From positions 124,001 through 188,000 of the forward strand of contig NZ_FOQI01000005.1 in assembly GCF_900113705.1 (NCBI RefSeq): a stretch of DNA of 64,000 bases. The letters run 5' to 3'. The notes beneath the pieces were generated by a model. It made no database searches, was not told the origin of the DNA, and saw only the letters and a program-made list of their open reading frames with translations. How positions within the stretch are numbered: the stretch's first letter is position 1; every line of letters begins with the position of its first letter. Positions 56,772-64,000 of the stretch are shown piece after piece. The DNA comes from Collimonas sp. OK307. GTDB taxonomy: Bacteria > Pseudomonadota > Gammaproteobacteria > Burkholderiales > Burkholderiaceae_D. The translations under genes were made by a program, and so were the position numbers.

Positions 56772-57221
56772 ATGCAGCGACGCAATATTTTGTGGACAAT
56801 GTTTTCATCGATCGGTGCGGCTGCAGTCCTTGCAGGAACCGCGTCACGTGCAAATGCGGCAAACGTGGATAAGGCCAAGGTCGCGTATCACCTGAGCGAC
56901 CTTGATAAGGTCGCTTTCGTACTTGGCAATATTCAAAACCATTACGATGGCATGGGTGGGCCGGACAAAGTGAAAATCAATCTGGTCATACATGGCGCGG
57001 CGCTCAAAGCGTTTCACTCGGCGCAGGCAAGCCCGGAATTCAGCCTGCATGCCGCCCAACTGGCAAAAATGGGGTTGGTGCTGAGTGCCTGCATCAATAC
57101 GATGAAAGCGCAGAATGTCACGTTAAAAGATCTGCTACCTGATTTTACAATCGCGGATAAAGGTGCGGTTGTGTTGCTAGCCGATTTGCAGGCGCAAGGT
57201 TATGCCTATTTGAGGCCCTGA
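56772..57221 (+). CDS. Secreted DsrE/DUF1791-like protein with Tat-like signal
   Basis: This 149-residue protein has an N-terminal MQRRNILWTMFSSIGAAAVLAG signal, with RRNIL resembling a weak twin-arginine motif, cleaved near ANA (about 28). The rest (KVAYHLSDLDKVAFVLGNIQNHYD, VIHGAALKAF, SACINTMKAQ) matches the intracellular-sulfur-oxidation/DsrE-like fold. No catalytic Cys pair is evident beyond one Cys in SACINTM. It is 11 bases after the hydrolase gene, but probably not functionally linked. The Tat reading is an inference. Confidence 0.78.
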   Translation: MQRRNILWTMFSSIGAAAVLAGTASRANAANVDKAKVAYHLSDLDKVAFVLGNIQNHYDGMGGPDKVKINLVIHGAALKAFHSAQASPEFSLHAAQLAKMGLVLSACINTMKAQNVTLKDLLPDFTIADKGAVVLLADLQAQGYAYLRP

Positions 57222-57282
57222 TGTCGGTCTCTTTATAAGTGTCTGAAAAGCCAATTTGAAATGGCTGCGGGTTGGTAGGAAT

Positions 57283-57303
57283 AAATCGACTCTGACCCCA
57301 ATT
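57283..57303 (-). repeat. Solitary RAYT-associated repeat copy
   Basis: AATCGACTCTGACCCCAATT is the reverse complement of the copy at 13934-13953 (AATTGGGGTCAGAGTCGAATT). It has no transposase gene next to it. Confidence 0.75.
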
Positions 57304-57552
57304 GTTTTTTGTGGATTGGTGGAAAAGCCTTGCCGGGCATGGGGAGCGCGCGATGATGGAGTTGGTTGTGCGTTGTCAACTTGCTACAATTTCTTTGATT
57401 TTATCCCATTTTAGTATAATAAATTTCTTATATGAAACATATGAGGCGGGGCATGATGCGGTGGTTCTTCAGGGAGCTGATCGGCTACGCAGCGCGGTGA
57501 AAACAAGGTTCCGCGGGTAGACGCCGGGCTGGTATAACGTATTTGATTCTCC

Positions 57553-57581
57553 TTGATAACATCTTCGGTTACCCCTTATAC
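57553..57581 (+). promoter_or_regulatory. Promoter of the cytochrome oxidase region
   Basis: TTGATA (57553-57558) and TTATAC (57576-57581) are 17 bases apart, about 55 bases before the DUF2244 start. This is the best promoter match upstream of the cox genes. Confidence 0.6.
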
Positions 57582-57636
57582 TTCGAAGGTTTTAGCTTGT
57601 GCGTATAGGCAACTTGCCAGGTGTCGATAGTGCATC

Positions 57637-58092
57637 ATGATTAAGCGAGAATGGGACTTGAGGCGTAACTGCGCAATCGCGCCGCGCCAACTTGGTTTTT
57701 TCTATGCGATCCTCTGTGCCACGTCGCTTGCCGTGGCAATCGGCTTTACCTTGCGCGGGGCCTGGTTCGTATTGCTGTTTGCGGTATTGGAAATGTCTGC
57801 GGTAGCTATCGCATTCCTGATCTATGCCCGACATGCCACGGACCGCGAGCACATAGCGATGCTGGACGATTATCTGCTTGTGGAGTTGATACAGGCACAG
57901 GAAATTCGACAATTCAAGCTGGATTTACGTTCAATCCGGATTGCGGTGCACGAGACAAACAAGGGCCTCATAGGTATTGAAGCGCTTGGCACCAGGGTTG
58001 AGGTAGGGCAGTTTTTGACGGAATGGAAGCGGCGCGAGTTTGTTCTGGAGCTGCGGCAGGAGCTACAGCGCAGCCAAAAGGCTTGTGCTTGA
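57637..58092 (+). CDS. DUF2244 membrane protein
   Basis: This 151-residue protein has two hydrophobic segments (about 19-38 and 42-62) and a soluble C-terminal half. The N-terminal REWDLRRNCAIAPRQL is the DUF2244 motif. Its genes are commonly next to cytochrome c oxidase genes, as here (32 bases before ctaC), so a role in oxidase biogenesis is likely but unproven. No strong Shine-Dalgarno. Confidence 0.87.
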   Translation: MIKREWDLRRNCAIAPRQLGFFYAILCATSLAVAIGFTLRGAWFVLLFAVLEMSAVAIAFLIYARHATDREHIAMLDDYLLVELIQAQEIRQFKLDLRSIRIAVHETNKGLIGIEALGTRVEVGQFLTEWKRREFVLELRQELQRSQKACA

Positions 58093-58124
58093 CATAATTA
58101 TAATTTTGGGCTTTTGAGGAAATC

Positions 58125-59297
58125 ATGGAATATGCGAAGCGCCTTATATCGTTGATGCTCGGTGCATTGCTCTTGTCGGCAGCTGTGCCGTCATGGGCGG
58201 TGGTCGATAGCCCGGGTGGTCCAGCGGTACTGCAGATGAACTTTCAACCGCCGGTGACGCAGATTGCCCAGCAAATCTATGACCTTCATAATTTGATGCT
58301 GATCATTTGCCTGGTGATCTTCCTGGCTGTTTTCGGGGTGATGTTCTACTCCATTATCAAGCATCGCAAATCGCTCGGTCACAAGTCGGCCAGTTTCCAC
58401 GAAAGCACCGGCGTCGAAATCGCCTGGACTGTGATTCCATTCGTGATCGTTATCGGCATGGCGCTGCCTGCGACCAAGACGGTAGTGGCGATGAAGGATA
58501 CGTCCAACGCCGACATTACGGTCAAGGTCACCGGCATGCAATGGAAGTGGGGTTATGATTACCTGAACGGCGAAGGTTCCGGTATTTCCTTCCTGTCCAA
58601 CCTGGCGACGCCGCATGAACAAGTGGTCGATTCGACCAAAGTCAAGAACGACAATTACCTGATCGAAGTCGATAATCCTCTGGTGGTGCCGGTCAACAAG
58701 AAGGTGCGCATCATTACCACGGCTAACGACGTGATTCATTCCTGGACTGTTCCTGCATTCGGCGTCAAGCAGGATGCAATCCCCGGTTTTGTGCGCGATA
58801 CCTGGTTCAAGGCAGAGAAGGTCGGATCTTACCGCGGCCAATGCGTTGAACTGTGCGGTAAAGACCACGCCTTCATGCCTATCGTTGTCAATGTCCTGAG
58901 CGAAGCCGATTACACGGCTTGGGTCGATGGCAAGAAAAAGGAAATGGCTGCCCAGGCAGACGATCCGACCAAGACCTGGACCATCGACGAGCTGAAACAG
59001 CGCGGCGAAAAAGTCTATACAGCCAATTGCGCAGTATGCCACCAGGCTACCGGCAAAGGCGTACCCGGCGCATTCCCGCCGCTCGATGGCGACCCTGTCG
59101 TCAACGGCCCGCGTGCCGCACAGATCAATGTTGTGCTAAACGGCAAAACCGATGGCAGCATGCAAATGCCTGCCTGGAAAGCCGTGTTGTCGGATACCGA
59201 AATTGCTGCGGTGATTACCTATACCCGTAACAACTGGTCCAACAAAGCCCAGGAAAATATTGTCCAACCAGCTGAAGTGCTGGCTGCGCGTAAGTAA
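58125..59297 (+). CDS. ctaC: Cytochrome c oxidase subunit II with fused cytochrome c domain
   Basis: Subunit II accepts electrons from cytochrome c at the CuA centre. 390 residues. Seen: a signal-like N-terminus, two membrane helices (about 48-72 and 88-108), the CuA motif GQCVELCGKDHAFM (two Cys and His) and a fused C-terminal haem c domain with CAVCH (about 303-307) and a distal Met in MQMPAWK. The fusion is the caa3-type layout. GAGGAAA precedes the ATG; ctaD follows after 16 bases. Confidence 0.95.
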   Translation: MEYAKRLISLMLGALLLSAAVPSWAVVDSPGGPAVLQMNFQPPVTQIAQQIYDLHNLMLIICLVIFLAVFGVMFYSIIKHRKSLGHKSASFHESTGVEIAWTVIPFVIVIGMALPATKTVVAMKDTSNADITVKVTGMQWKWGYDYLNGEGSGISFLSNLATPHEQVVDSTKVKNDNYLIEVDNPLVVPVNKKVRIITTANDVIHSWTVPAFGVKQDAIPGFVRDTWFKAEKVGSYRGQCVELCGKDHAFMPIVVNVLSEADYTAWVDGKKKEMAAQADDPTKTWTIDELKQRGEKVYTANCAVCHQATGKGVPGAFPPLDGDPVVNGPRAAQINVVLNGKTDGSMQMPAWKAVLSDTEIAAVITYTRNNWSNKAQENIVQPAEVLAARK

Positions 59298-59313
59298 TAC
59301 TTAGGAGATTGAG

Positions 59314-60924
59314 ATGAGCACTACCGCAGTCGATCACGCACCCGGTCATTCTCAGGACGACCACGCGCACGGGCACGAACATGACCACCCACACGGCTGG
59401 CGGCGCTGGTTGTTTGCCACCAATCACAAGGACATCGGTACCTTGTACCTGTGGTTCTCTTTCACCATGCTGCTGTCTGGCGGCGTGCTGGCATTGCTGA
59501 TCCGCGCCGAGCTGTTCCAGCCTGGCCTGCAATTTTTCAAGCCGGAATTCTTCAATCAGCTGACCACCATGCACGGTTTGATCATGGTGTTCGGCGCGAT
59601 CATGCCGGCCTTCGTCGGCTTCGCCAACTGGATGATCCCGCTGCAAATCGGCGCTTCCGACATGGCTTTTGCGCGGATGAACAATTTCTCGTTCTGGCTG
59701 ATGCCGCCGGCTGCCTTGCTGCTGATGACTTCATTCCTGGTTCCTGGCGGCGCAACCGCTGCCGGCTGGACCCTGTATGCACCGCTGTCGACGCAAATGG
59801 GACCTGGCATGGACATGGCGATTTTCGCCATCCATATCATGGGTGCATCGTCGATCATGGGCTCGATCAACATCATCACCACCATCCTCAACATGCGCGC
59901 GCCTGGCATGACGTTGATGAAGATGCCGATGTTCTGCTGGACCTGGCTGATTACCGCTTACCTGCTGATCGCCGTGATGCCAGTTTTGGCTGGCGCGATC
60001 ACCATGACGCTGACCGATCGTCACTTCGGTACCTCCTTCTTTAACGCAGCCGGCGGTGGCGATCCGGTAATGTATCAGCACATCTTCTGGTTCTTCGGCC
60101 ATCCAGAGGTGTACATCATGATTCTGCCGGCGTTCGGCATCGTGTCGCAGATCATCCCGGCTTTCGCCCGCAAGCAATTGTTCGGTTACGCTTCGATGGT
60201 GTACGCCACTGCGTCGATCGCGATCCTGTCGTTCATCGTCTGGGCCCATCACATGTTCACCACCGGCATGCCGGTGACTGCGCAGCTGTTCTTCATGTAC
60301 GCAACCATGCTCATCGCGGTGCCGACCGGCGTCAAGATTTTCAACTGGATCGCTACCATGTGGCGCGGTTCGATGACTTTCGAAACTCCGATGCTGTTCG
60401 CGATCGGCTTCATCTTCGTGTTCACCATGGGCGGCTTCACGGGCCTGATCCTGGCGGTAACGCCGATCGACATCCAGATGCAGGATACCTACTACGTGGT
60501 GGCGCATTTCCACTACGTGCTGGTGGCCGGTTCCCTGTTCGCCCTGTTCGCCGGTTATTACTACTGGGGTCCGAAGTGGACTGGTTTCATGTACAACGAA
60601 ACCCGCGGCAAGATCCATTTCTGGAATTCGCTGGTCTGGTTCAACGTGACTTTCTTCCCGATGCACTTCCTGGGCCTGGCCGGCATGCCGCGTCGCTACG
60701 CCGATTATCCGGCGCAGTTCACCGATTTCAACATGCTGGCTTCGATCGGCGCCTTGGGTTTCGGCCTGAGCCAGGTCTACTTCCTGTTCTTTGTGATCAT
60801 TCCATCGATCAAGGGCGGCAAGAAGGCAGCCGACAAGCCATGGGATGGTGCCGAGGGCCTGGAATGGACAGTGCCTAGCCCAGCGCCTTTCCATACTTTC
60901 GAAACGCCACCGACCTTTAAATAA
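59314..60924 (+). CDS. ctaD: Cytochrome c oxidase subunit I
   Basis: Subunit I is the catalytic core with haem a and the haem a3/CuB centre; it reduces O2 and pumps protons. 536 residues, about 12 hydrophobic segments. Seen: haem a ligand in [27 protein letters not shown] with the CuB His, crosslinked Tyr and the D-channel Glu; WAHHMFT (CuB); and [13 protein letters not shown] (haem ligands). It is a type A oxidase. The N-terminus carries eight His in about 28 residues ([11 protein letters not shown]). AGGAG is 8 bases before the ATG. Confidence 0.97.
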   Translation: MSTTAVDHAPGHSQDDHAHGHEHDHPHGWRRWLFATNHKDIGTLYLWFSFTMLLSGGVLALLIRAELFQPGLQFFKPEFFNQLTTMHGLIMVFGAIMPAFVGFANWMIPLQIGASDMAFARMNNFSFWLMPPAALLLMTSFLVPGGATAAGWTLYAPLSTQMGPGMDMAIFAIHIMGASSIMGSINIITTILNMRAPGMTLMKMPMFCWTWLITAYLLIAVMPVLAGAITMTLTDRHFGTSFFNAAGGGDPVMYQHIFWFFGHPEVYIMILPAFGIVSQIIPAFARKQLFGYASMVYATASIAILSFIVWAHHMFTTGMPVTAQLFFMYATMLIAVPTGVKIFNWIATMWRGSMTFETPMLFAIGFIFVFTMGGFTGLILAVTPIDIQMQDTYYVVAHFHYVLVAGSLFALFAGYYYWGPKWTGFMYNETRGKIHFWNSLVWFNVTFFPMHFLGLAGMPRRYADYPAQFTDFNMLASIGALGFGLSQVYFLFFVIIPSIKGGKKAADKPWDGAEGLEWTVPSPAPFHTFETPPTFK

Positions 60925-60931
60925 TGGGATC

Positions 60932-60954
60932 GGCGGGTAGCAGGTGAGCCCGCC
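60932..60954. other. Stem-loop after ctaD
   Basis: GGCGGG pairs with CCCGCC over an 11-base loop, just before the small Cox gene. No T-run follows, so it would tune mRNA stability rather than end transcription. Confidence 0.35.
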
Positions 60955-60975
60955 AACTCTGTGCGATTGCCCAAA

Positions 60976-61083
60976 ATGAGTAACCCGAAAAAGCCTAATA
61001 ACGTACGTACCGGATTGCTGGTAGGTCTACTTGCCTTGAGTTTTTTCATCGCGATCTTCGTCAAGATGTTGTGGTTCAAGTAA
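60976..61083 (+). CDS. Cytochrome oxidase small assembly protein (35 residues)
   Basis: The ATG at 60976 opens a 35-codon frame ending at TAA 61081-61083: a basic N-terminus MSNPKKPNNVRTG followed by one membrane helix (LLVGLLALSFFIAIFVKMLW). Burkholderiales cox operons carry a small protein of this type between ctaD and ctaG. The stop codon directly abuts the ctaG ATG (TAAATG). The pattern and position make it a likely real gene. Confidence 0.8.
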   Translation: MSNPKKPNNVRTGLLVGLLALSFFIAIFVKMLWFK

Positions 61084-61656
61084 ATGACTAATCCTCTGGA
61101 TAACGAGGCGAAGGCCGAAACGAAAAAACTGAATTGGCAGATGCTCGGCAAGCTGATGGTAATTGCCGTGATGATGTTCGGTTTCGGCTATGGCCTGGTG
61201 CCTGTGTATAAAAAGATTTGCGAGATTACCGGTGTCAATTTTCTGACGCCGAAAGATGCGACAGTGGAAGCGCCGACCAATACCCAGGTCGATAAGACCC
61301 GGACGATTACTGTCGAATTCGACGGTAATTCGCAAGGTCCTTGGCGCTTCCGGCCGACAGTCAGCAGCCTGCAGGTGCATCCGGGCGAAATGACGCAGGT
61401 GGTATATGAAGTGGTGAACAAGCAATCGCGCAAGATGGATGCACAGGCGATTCCGAGTTATGCACCGCAGCAGGCAGCGGCTTTCTTCAAGAAAGTCGAG
61501 TGTTTCTGTTTCACCCAGCAAACTCTCGGCCCTAACCAGGCCAAGGAAATGCCGGTGGTGTTTTACATAGATCCTGCTATACCTAAAGATGTGAAGGTAA
61601 TAACGCTGTCCTATACGTTTTTTGAAATTGCAGGGCAGCCGGATAAGCCGACCTGA
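61084..61656 (+). CDS. ctaG: Cytochrome c oxidase assembly protein CtaG (Cox11)
   Basis: CtaG inserts copper into the CuB site of subunit I. 190 residues: a short cytoplasmic N-terminus, one membrane helix (about 24-42) and a periplasmic domain with the copper-binding KVECFCFTQQTL motif (two Cys) and VFYIDPAIP. Its ATG directly follows the stop of the small Cox gene. Confidence 0.94.
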   Translation: MTNPLDNEAKAETKKLNWQMLGKLMVIAVMMFGFGYGLVPVYKKICEITGVNFLTPKDATVEAPTNTQVDKTRTITVEFDGNSQGPWRFRPTVSSLQVHPGEMTQVVYEVVNKQSRKMDAQAIPSYAPQQAAAFFKKVECFCFTQQTLGPNQAKEMPVVFYIDPAIPKDVKVITLSYTFFEIAGQPDKPT

Positions 61657-61706
61657 ATAGGGCGACTTGAATCCAGGTAACCTGGCAGAGCAACTTGGGG
61701 TATCAA

Positions 61707-61922
61707 ATGTCGGATCTGAAGGAAGCAAGTCGCCGCAAAGCCTCATTCGGCGCCACCATGAAGGCCGTATTCTGGTCGTTCTTCGGGGTCCGCAAGAGGA
61801 AAGATTACGAAAGCGATGCAGCCGGTTTGAATCCGGTGCATGTAGTGATAGCCGGCATACTCGGCGCCTTGATTTTTATTGCGATCCTGATCACGATTGT
61901 GAAACTGGTTGTCGCTAAGTAA
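61707..61922 (+). CDS. DUF2970 small membrane protein
   Basis: This 71-residue protein starts at 61707. It has a cytoplasmic, basic N-terminal half (KAVFWSFFGVRKRKDYE) and one C-terminal membrane helix (VVIAGILGALIFIAILITIVKLV). It belongs to DUF2970, a family found in betaproteobacterial cox operons. Function unknown. Confidence 0.86.
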   Translation: MSDLKEASRRKASFGATMKAVFWSFFGVRKRKDYESDAAGLNPVHVVIAGILGALIFIAILITIVKLVVAK

Positions 61923-61938
61923 ACTGCAATATGGACGG

Positions 61939-61969
61939 GTAGGGTGGGCAGGCTTTTTGCCCACGCAGA
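61939..61969. repeat. GTAGGGTGGGCA repeat, short palindromic form
   Basis: GGTAGGGTGGGCAGG...TTTTTGCCCACGC forms a GTGGGCA/TGCCCAC hairpin between the DUF2970 gene and ctaE. It is the most symmetrical of the three copies (see 27717 and 44191). Confidence 0.6.
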
Positions 61970-62028
61970 TAACAAGTTCCGAAAAATCTAACAACAGCAA
62001 TTATTTAAATTTGTATCGGGAGATGGAA

Positions 62029-62889
62029 ATGAGTTCTCAACAAGGTAGTGCACCCTACTATTTCGTCCCTGGCCCATCCAGGTGGCCAGTGCTGGGAGGT
62101 GTAGCGCTATTGGCGACGATGGCTGGCGCCGCAGCGTGGGTCAATAGCGTCGTGTGGGGCCCTGAGCTGTGCGTCATCGGCATCTTGTCTTTCCTGGTCG
62201 TGCTGTACAAATGGTTCGGCGACTCCATCCGTGAATCCGAAGGCGGCCTGTATAGTGCCCGCATCGATACCTCGTATCGCTGGAGCATGAGCTGGTTCAT
62301 CTTCTCCGAAGTGATGTTTTTCGCCGCGTTCTTTGGCGCCTTGTTCTACGCCCGCAGCATTTCCATGCCGTGGCTGGGCGACCTCGACAACAAACTGTTG
62401 TGGCCAGACTTCGCCGCGCATTGGGGCAATGCCGGCCCGGCCGGTACGATCGAATCCTTTAGCACCATGGGACCGTTCCCGATCCCGACTATCAATACCG
62501 CTCTGCTGCTGACATCAGGCGTTACGCTGACGATTTCCCACCACGCCTTGCGTTCCGGTCATCGCGCCAAGACGGCATTCTGGCTGTTCGCAACGATTGT
62601 GCTGGGCGCCACCTTCATGGGTTTCCAGGCTGCCGAATACATTGAAGCGTATAGCGATTTCAACCTGAAACTGACCTCCGGTGTCTACGGTTCCACATTC
62701 TTCCTGCTGACCGGTTTCCACGGCTTCCATGTGACCATCGGCGCCATCATGCTGTCAGTGGTACTGTATCGCGTGCTCAAAGGGCATTTCACTCCAGAGC
62801 ATCATTTCGCATTTGAAGGCGCGGCCTGGTACTGGCACTTTGTGGACGTGGTCTGGCTTGGCTTGTACGTCGTGGTGTACTGGTTGTAA
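62029..62889 (+). CDS. ctaE: Cytochrome c oxidase subunit III
   Basis: Subunit III supports the stability of the oxidase core. 286 residues from the ATG at 62029, which has GGGAG about 6 bases upstream; an in-frame ATG at 62023 overlaps that site. Seven hydrophobic segments are visible, with RYRWSMSWFIFSEVMFFAAFFGALFYAR-type sequence (about 85-110), GFHGFHVTIGAI and HFVDVVWLGLYVVVYWL at the C-terminus. It is followed by a terminator. Confidence 0.95.
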   Translation: MSSQQGSAPYYFVPGPSRWPVLGGVALLATMAGAAAWVNSVVWGPELCVIGILSFLVVLYKWFGDSIRESEGGLYSARIDTSYRWSMSWFIFSEVMFFAAFFGALFYARSISMPWLGDLDNKLLWPDFAAHWGNAGPAGTIESFSTMGPFPIPTINTALLLTSGVTLTISHHALRSGHRAKTAFWLFATIVLGATFMGFQAAEYIEAYSDFNLKLTSGVYGSTFFLLTGFHGFHVTIGAIMLSVVLYRVLKGHFTPEHHFAFEGAAWYWHFVDVVWLGLYVVVYWL

Positions 62890-62940
62890 TAGTAAAAGCG
62901 GATCAGAGGTATAAATTCAGCGCAATAATTAAGCGCATAA

Positions 62941-62972
62941 AAGAAAGGCCACACTTCGGTGCGGCCTTTTTT
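62941..62972. terminator. Terminator after ctaE
   Basis: GGCC-A-CAC pairs with GTG-C-GGCC around a TTCG tetraloop (one A-C mismatch), followed by TTTTTT (62967-62972). It lies between ctaE and the convergent DUF2909 gene and may serve both. Confidence 0.85.
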
Positions 62973-63028
62973 ACTGCGGATTGCCGAGAGCAATGCGCTA
63001 CAGCAACGACGCAATGCTTATGCAATGC

Positions 63029-63229
63029 TTAGTGCAGCCCGGTCGGCTGGATATACCCCAATTTGTACAAGACCAGCAGCAGGATGAACAGAGCGACAGA
63101 AAAGCCGACACGCATGGTCAAGGCCTGTACCGTACGGTTGCTTTTACCTTTGTCGCGCATCAGGAAAAGCAGTGCCGAGAACAGGCTGCCAATGATCAGG
63201 ATGAAGGCAATGGCAACGACGATTTTCAT
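63029..63229 (-). CDS. DUF2909 twin-transmembrane protein
   Basis: This 66-residue protein has two hydrophobic helices (about 4-25 and 42-61) separated by a basic loop (RDKGKSNRTVQALTMR). This is the DUF2909 (twin transmembrane) family, typically found between ctaE and SURF1, on the opposite strand as here. Function unknown. It is divergent from SURF1 across 39 bases. Confidence 0.85.
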   Translation of the reverse strand: MKIVVAIAFILIIGSLFSALLFLMRDKGKSNRTVQALTMRVGFSVALFILLLVLYKLGYIQPTGLH

Positions 63230-63268
63230 TTTATGGGCCGGGAAAATAGAGACTAAGGCGGTATTGTA

Positions 63269-64000
63269 ATGCCAATCAGATTCCGTTTTCGCTTGATTCC
63301 GTTTGTGGTAACCGTATTTCTGGTGGTGCTAGGCATAGCGTTGGCACAATGGCAAACGCGGCGCGGCGATCAAAAGCAGGCGATCGAAACCAGATTATTG
63401 CAACGCAAAGCCGATGCTACTGTCAAATTCGGCGACGGATCGCCGGGTATCGATCAACTCGAGTATAGGCGCATGGCGTTACGCGGTGAATTTATTGCCG
63501 GCTGGCCGGTTTATCTCGACAATCGCCCCTTGAACGGTGTTGCCGGGTTTTATGTGCTGATGCCGTTCAAACTTGCGGTCCCGGGCACGGGCGGAAATAC
63601 AGGGGAAGATAGTTACGTACTGGTAGCGCGCGGCTGGTTGCCACGCGATCCGGTGGATCGCAGCAAGGTGCCGTCCTACCCGACGCCGGCCGGCACGATT
63701 GAGATAGAAGGGCTGGTCAGGCGCGATTTCGGTCATGTTTTGCAGCTGGGCGATGCGGCCCCACCGCAGCCCCGGGCAATTGTGCAGAATCTGGGAATAG
63801 ACGAATTCGCAGCGGCCAGCAAATTCAAGCTGCAGCCATTCGTGATCGAGCAAACCAGCGACACCGAAGATCATTTGCTGCGCGATTGGCCCAGCCCTTC
63901 GCTCGGTATCGAAAAGCACCGCGGCTACGCATTCCAATGGTATGCGCTGGCCGTGATGGCGTTCATTTTTTTTGTTGTGACAGGATTTAGACGTGGATCA
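63269..64000 (+). CDS. SURF1 family cytochrome oxidase biogenesis protein, 3' end outside window
   Basis: SURF1 proteins aid haem a insertion into subunit I. The frame is open from the ATG at 63269 to the right edge (244 codons, no stop). Seen: an N-terminal helix (IPFVVTVFLVVLGIALAQWQTRR, about 11-33) with the conserved (L/A)xWQ(x)RR, RRMALRGEF, VLVARGWLPRD (signature) and a C-terminal HRGYAFQWYALAVMAFIFFVVTGFRR with the second helix. Only a few residues are probably missing. Confidence 0.93.
   Translation, partial: MPIRFRFRLIPFVVTVFLVVLGIALAQWQTRRGDQKQAIETRLLQRKADATVKFGDGSPGIDQLEYRRMALRGEFIAGWPVYLDNRPLNGVAGFYVLMPFKLAVPGTGGNTGEDSYVLVARGWLPRDPVDRSKVPSYPTPAGTIEIEGLVRRDFGHVLQLGDAAPPQPRAIVQNLGIDEFAAASKFKLQPFVIEQTSDTEDHLLRDWPSPSLGIEKHRGYAFQWYALAVMAFIFFVVTGFRRGS

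Larger units (their letters stand above)
57222..57636. other. Intergenic region with foreign-looking, AT-rich DNA
   Basis: These 415 bases hold no credible gene. A solitary copy of the RAYT-associated repeat lies at 57283-57303. The following stretch to about 57440 is unusually AT-rich for this chromosome. A 72-codon frame (57302-57520) begins at TTG without a Shine-Dalgarno. A good promoter for the cox region lies at 57553-57581. Confidence 0.6.

Noticed and set aside
57302-57520. 72-codon frame beside the solitary RAYT repeat
   Set aside because: It starts with TTG inside the repeat region, has no Shine-Dalgarno and no recognisable domain. It may be a relic of an insertion.
59731-60894. 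Minus-strand frame of about 390 codons opposite ctaD
   Set aside because: Shadow frame, low-complexity His/Arg/Gln composition.

Overview
The window is a piece of a betaproteobacterial chromosome, most likely Burkholderiales, family Oxalobacteraceae (Collimonas, Herbaspirillum or Janthinobacterium type). That assignment is an inference. It rests on the run mlaFEDACB, yadGH, ibaG, murA, hisGD...BHAFIE, hinT, tatABC and degS-like protease, on a cox operon with DUF2244, DUF2970, DUF2909 and a 35-residue Cox protein, and on GC-rich codon use throughout. Genes are dense and nearly all are recognisable. I see no tRNA, no 5S/16S/23S rRNA, no prophage and no CRISPR array.

Layout. 1-2249 (minus): a class A penicillin-binding protein running off the left edge, divergent from an ArgP-like LysR regulator. 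3458-7822: a TonB-dependent receptor followed by a secreted thioredoxin-fold protein. 7914-10511: a glutathione S-transferase, AMP nucleosidase and a small conserved protein. 10534-13892: a YbfB-type MFS exporter and a nitronate monooxygenase (both minus), divergent from a LysR regulator. 13904-14821: a RAYT-type tyrosine transposase between inverted copies of a short repeat. 14897-21172: glutamate synthase gltB and gltD, with a strong terminator after gltD.

21399-38126 is a long run of co-directional core genes: the Mla lipid-asymmetry system including the MlaA lipoprotein, a YadGH-type ABC exporter, IbaG, MurA, histidine biosynthesis, HinT and the Tat translocase. Its main peculiarity is that hisC is absent from its usual place between hisD and hisB; an orphan beta-class DNA methyltransferase sits there. 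A DUF2461 protein and a membrane-anchored HtrA protease follow on the minus strand, then Nif3-like and Hsp15-like genes.

41656-48848 is a fatty-acid beta-oxidation cluster: a TetR regulator, a long acyl-CoA dehydrogenase, a FadN-type fusion, a thiolase, and a crotonase that looks more like an enoyl-CoA isomerase. 48951-52185 (minus) holds an entericidin-like lipoprotein, a MarC protein, and a DadA/ornithine-cyclodeaminase-like pair that could invert D-amino acids, plausibly D-proline, to the L-form. RNase P RNA is at 52355-52678, followed by a secreted fasciclin protein. 53634-56760 is a translationally coupled valine-catabolic operon (isobutyryl-CoA dehydrogenase, enoyl-CoA hydratase, 3-hydroxyisobutyryl-CoA hydrolase) behind a dyad resembling LiuR-type operators. 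57637-64000 is the aa3/caa3 cytochrome c oxidase operon with its assembly factors, ending inside SURF1.

I did not find a convincing undescribed multi-gene system. The items most worth checking are the methyltransferase in place of hisC, the RAYT repeat family with solitary copies elsewhere, the DadA/OCD pair, and the receptor/thioredoxin-fold pair.
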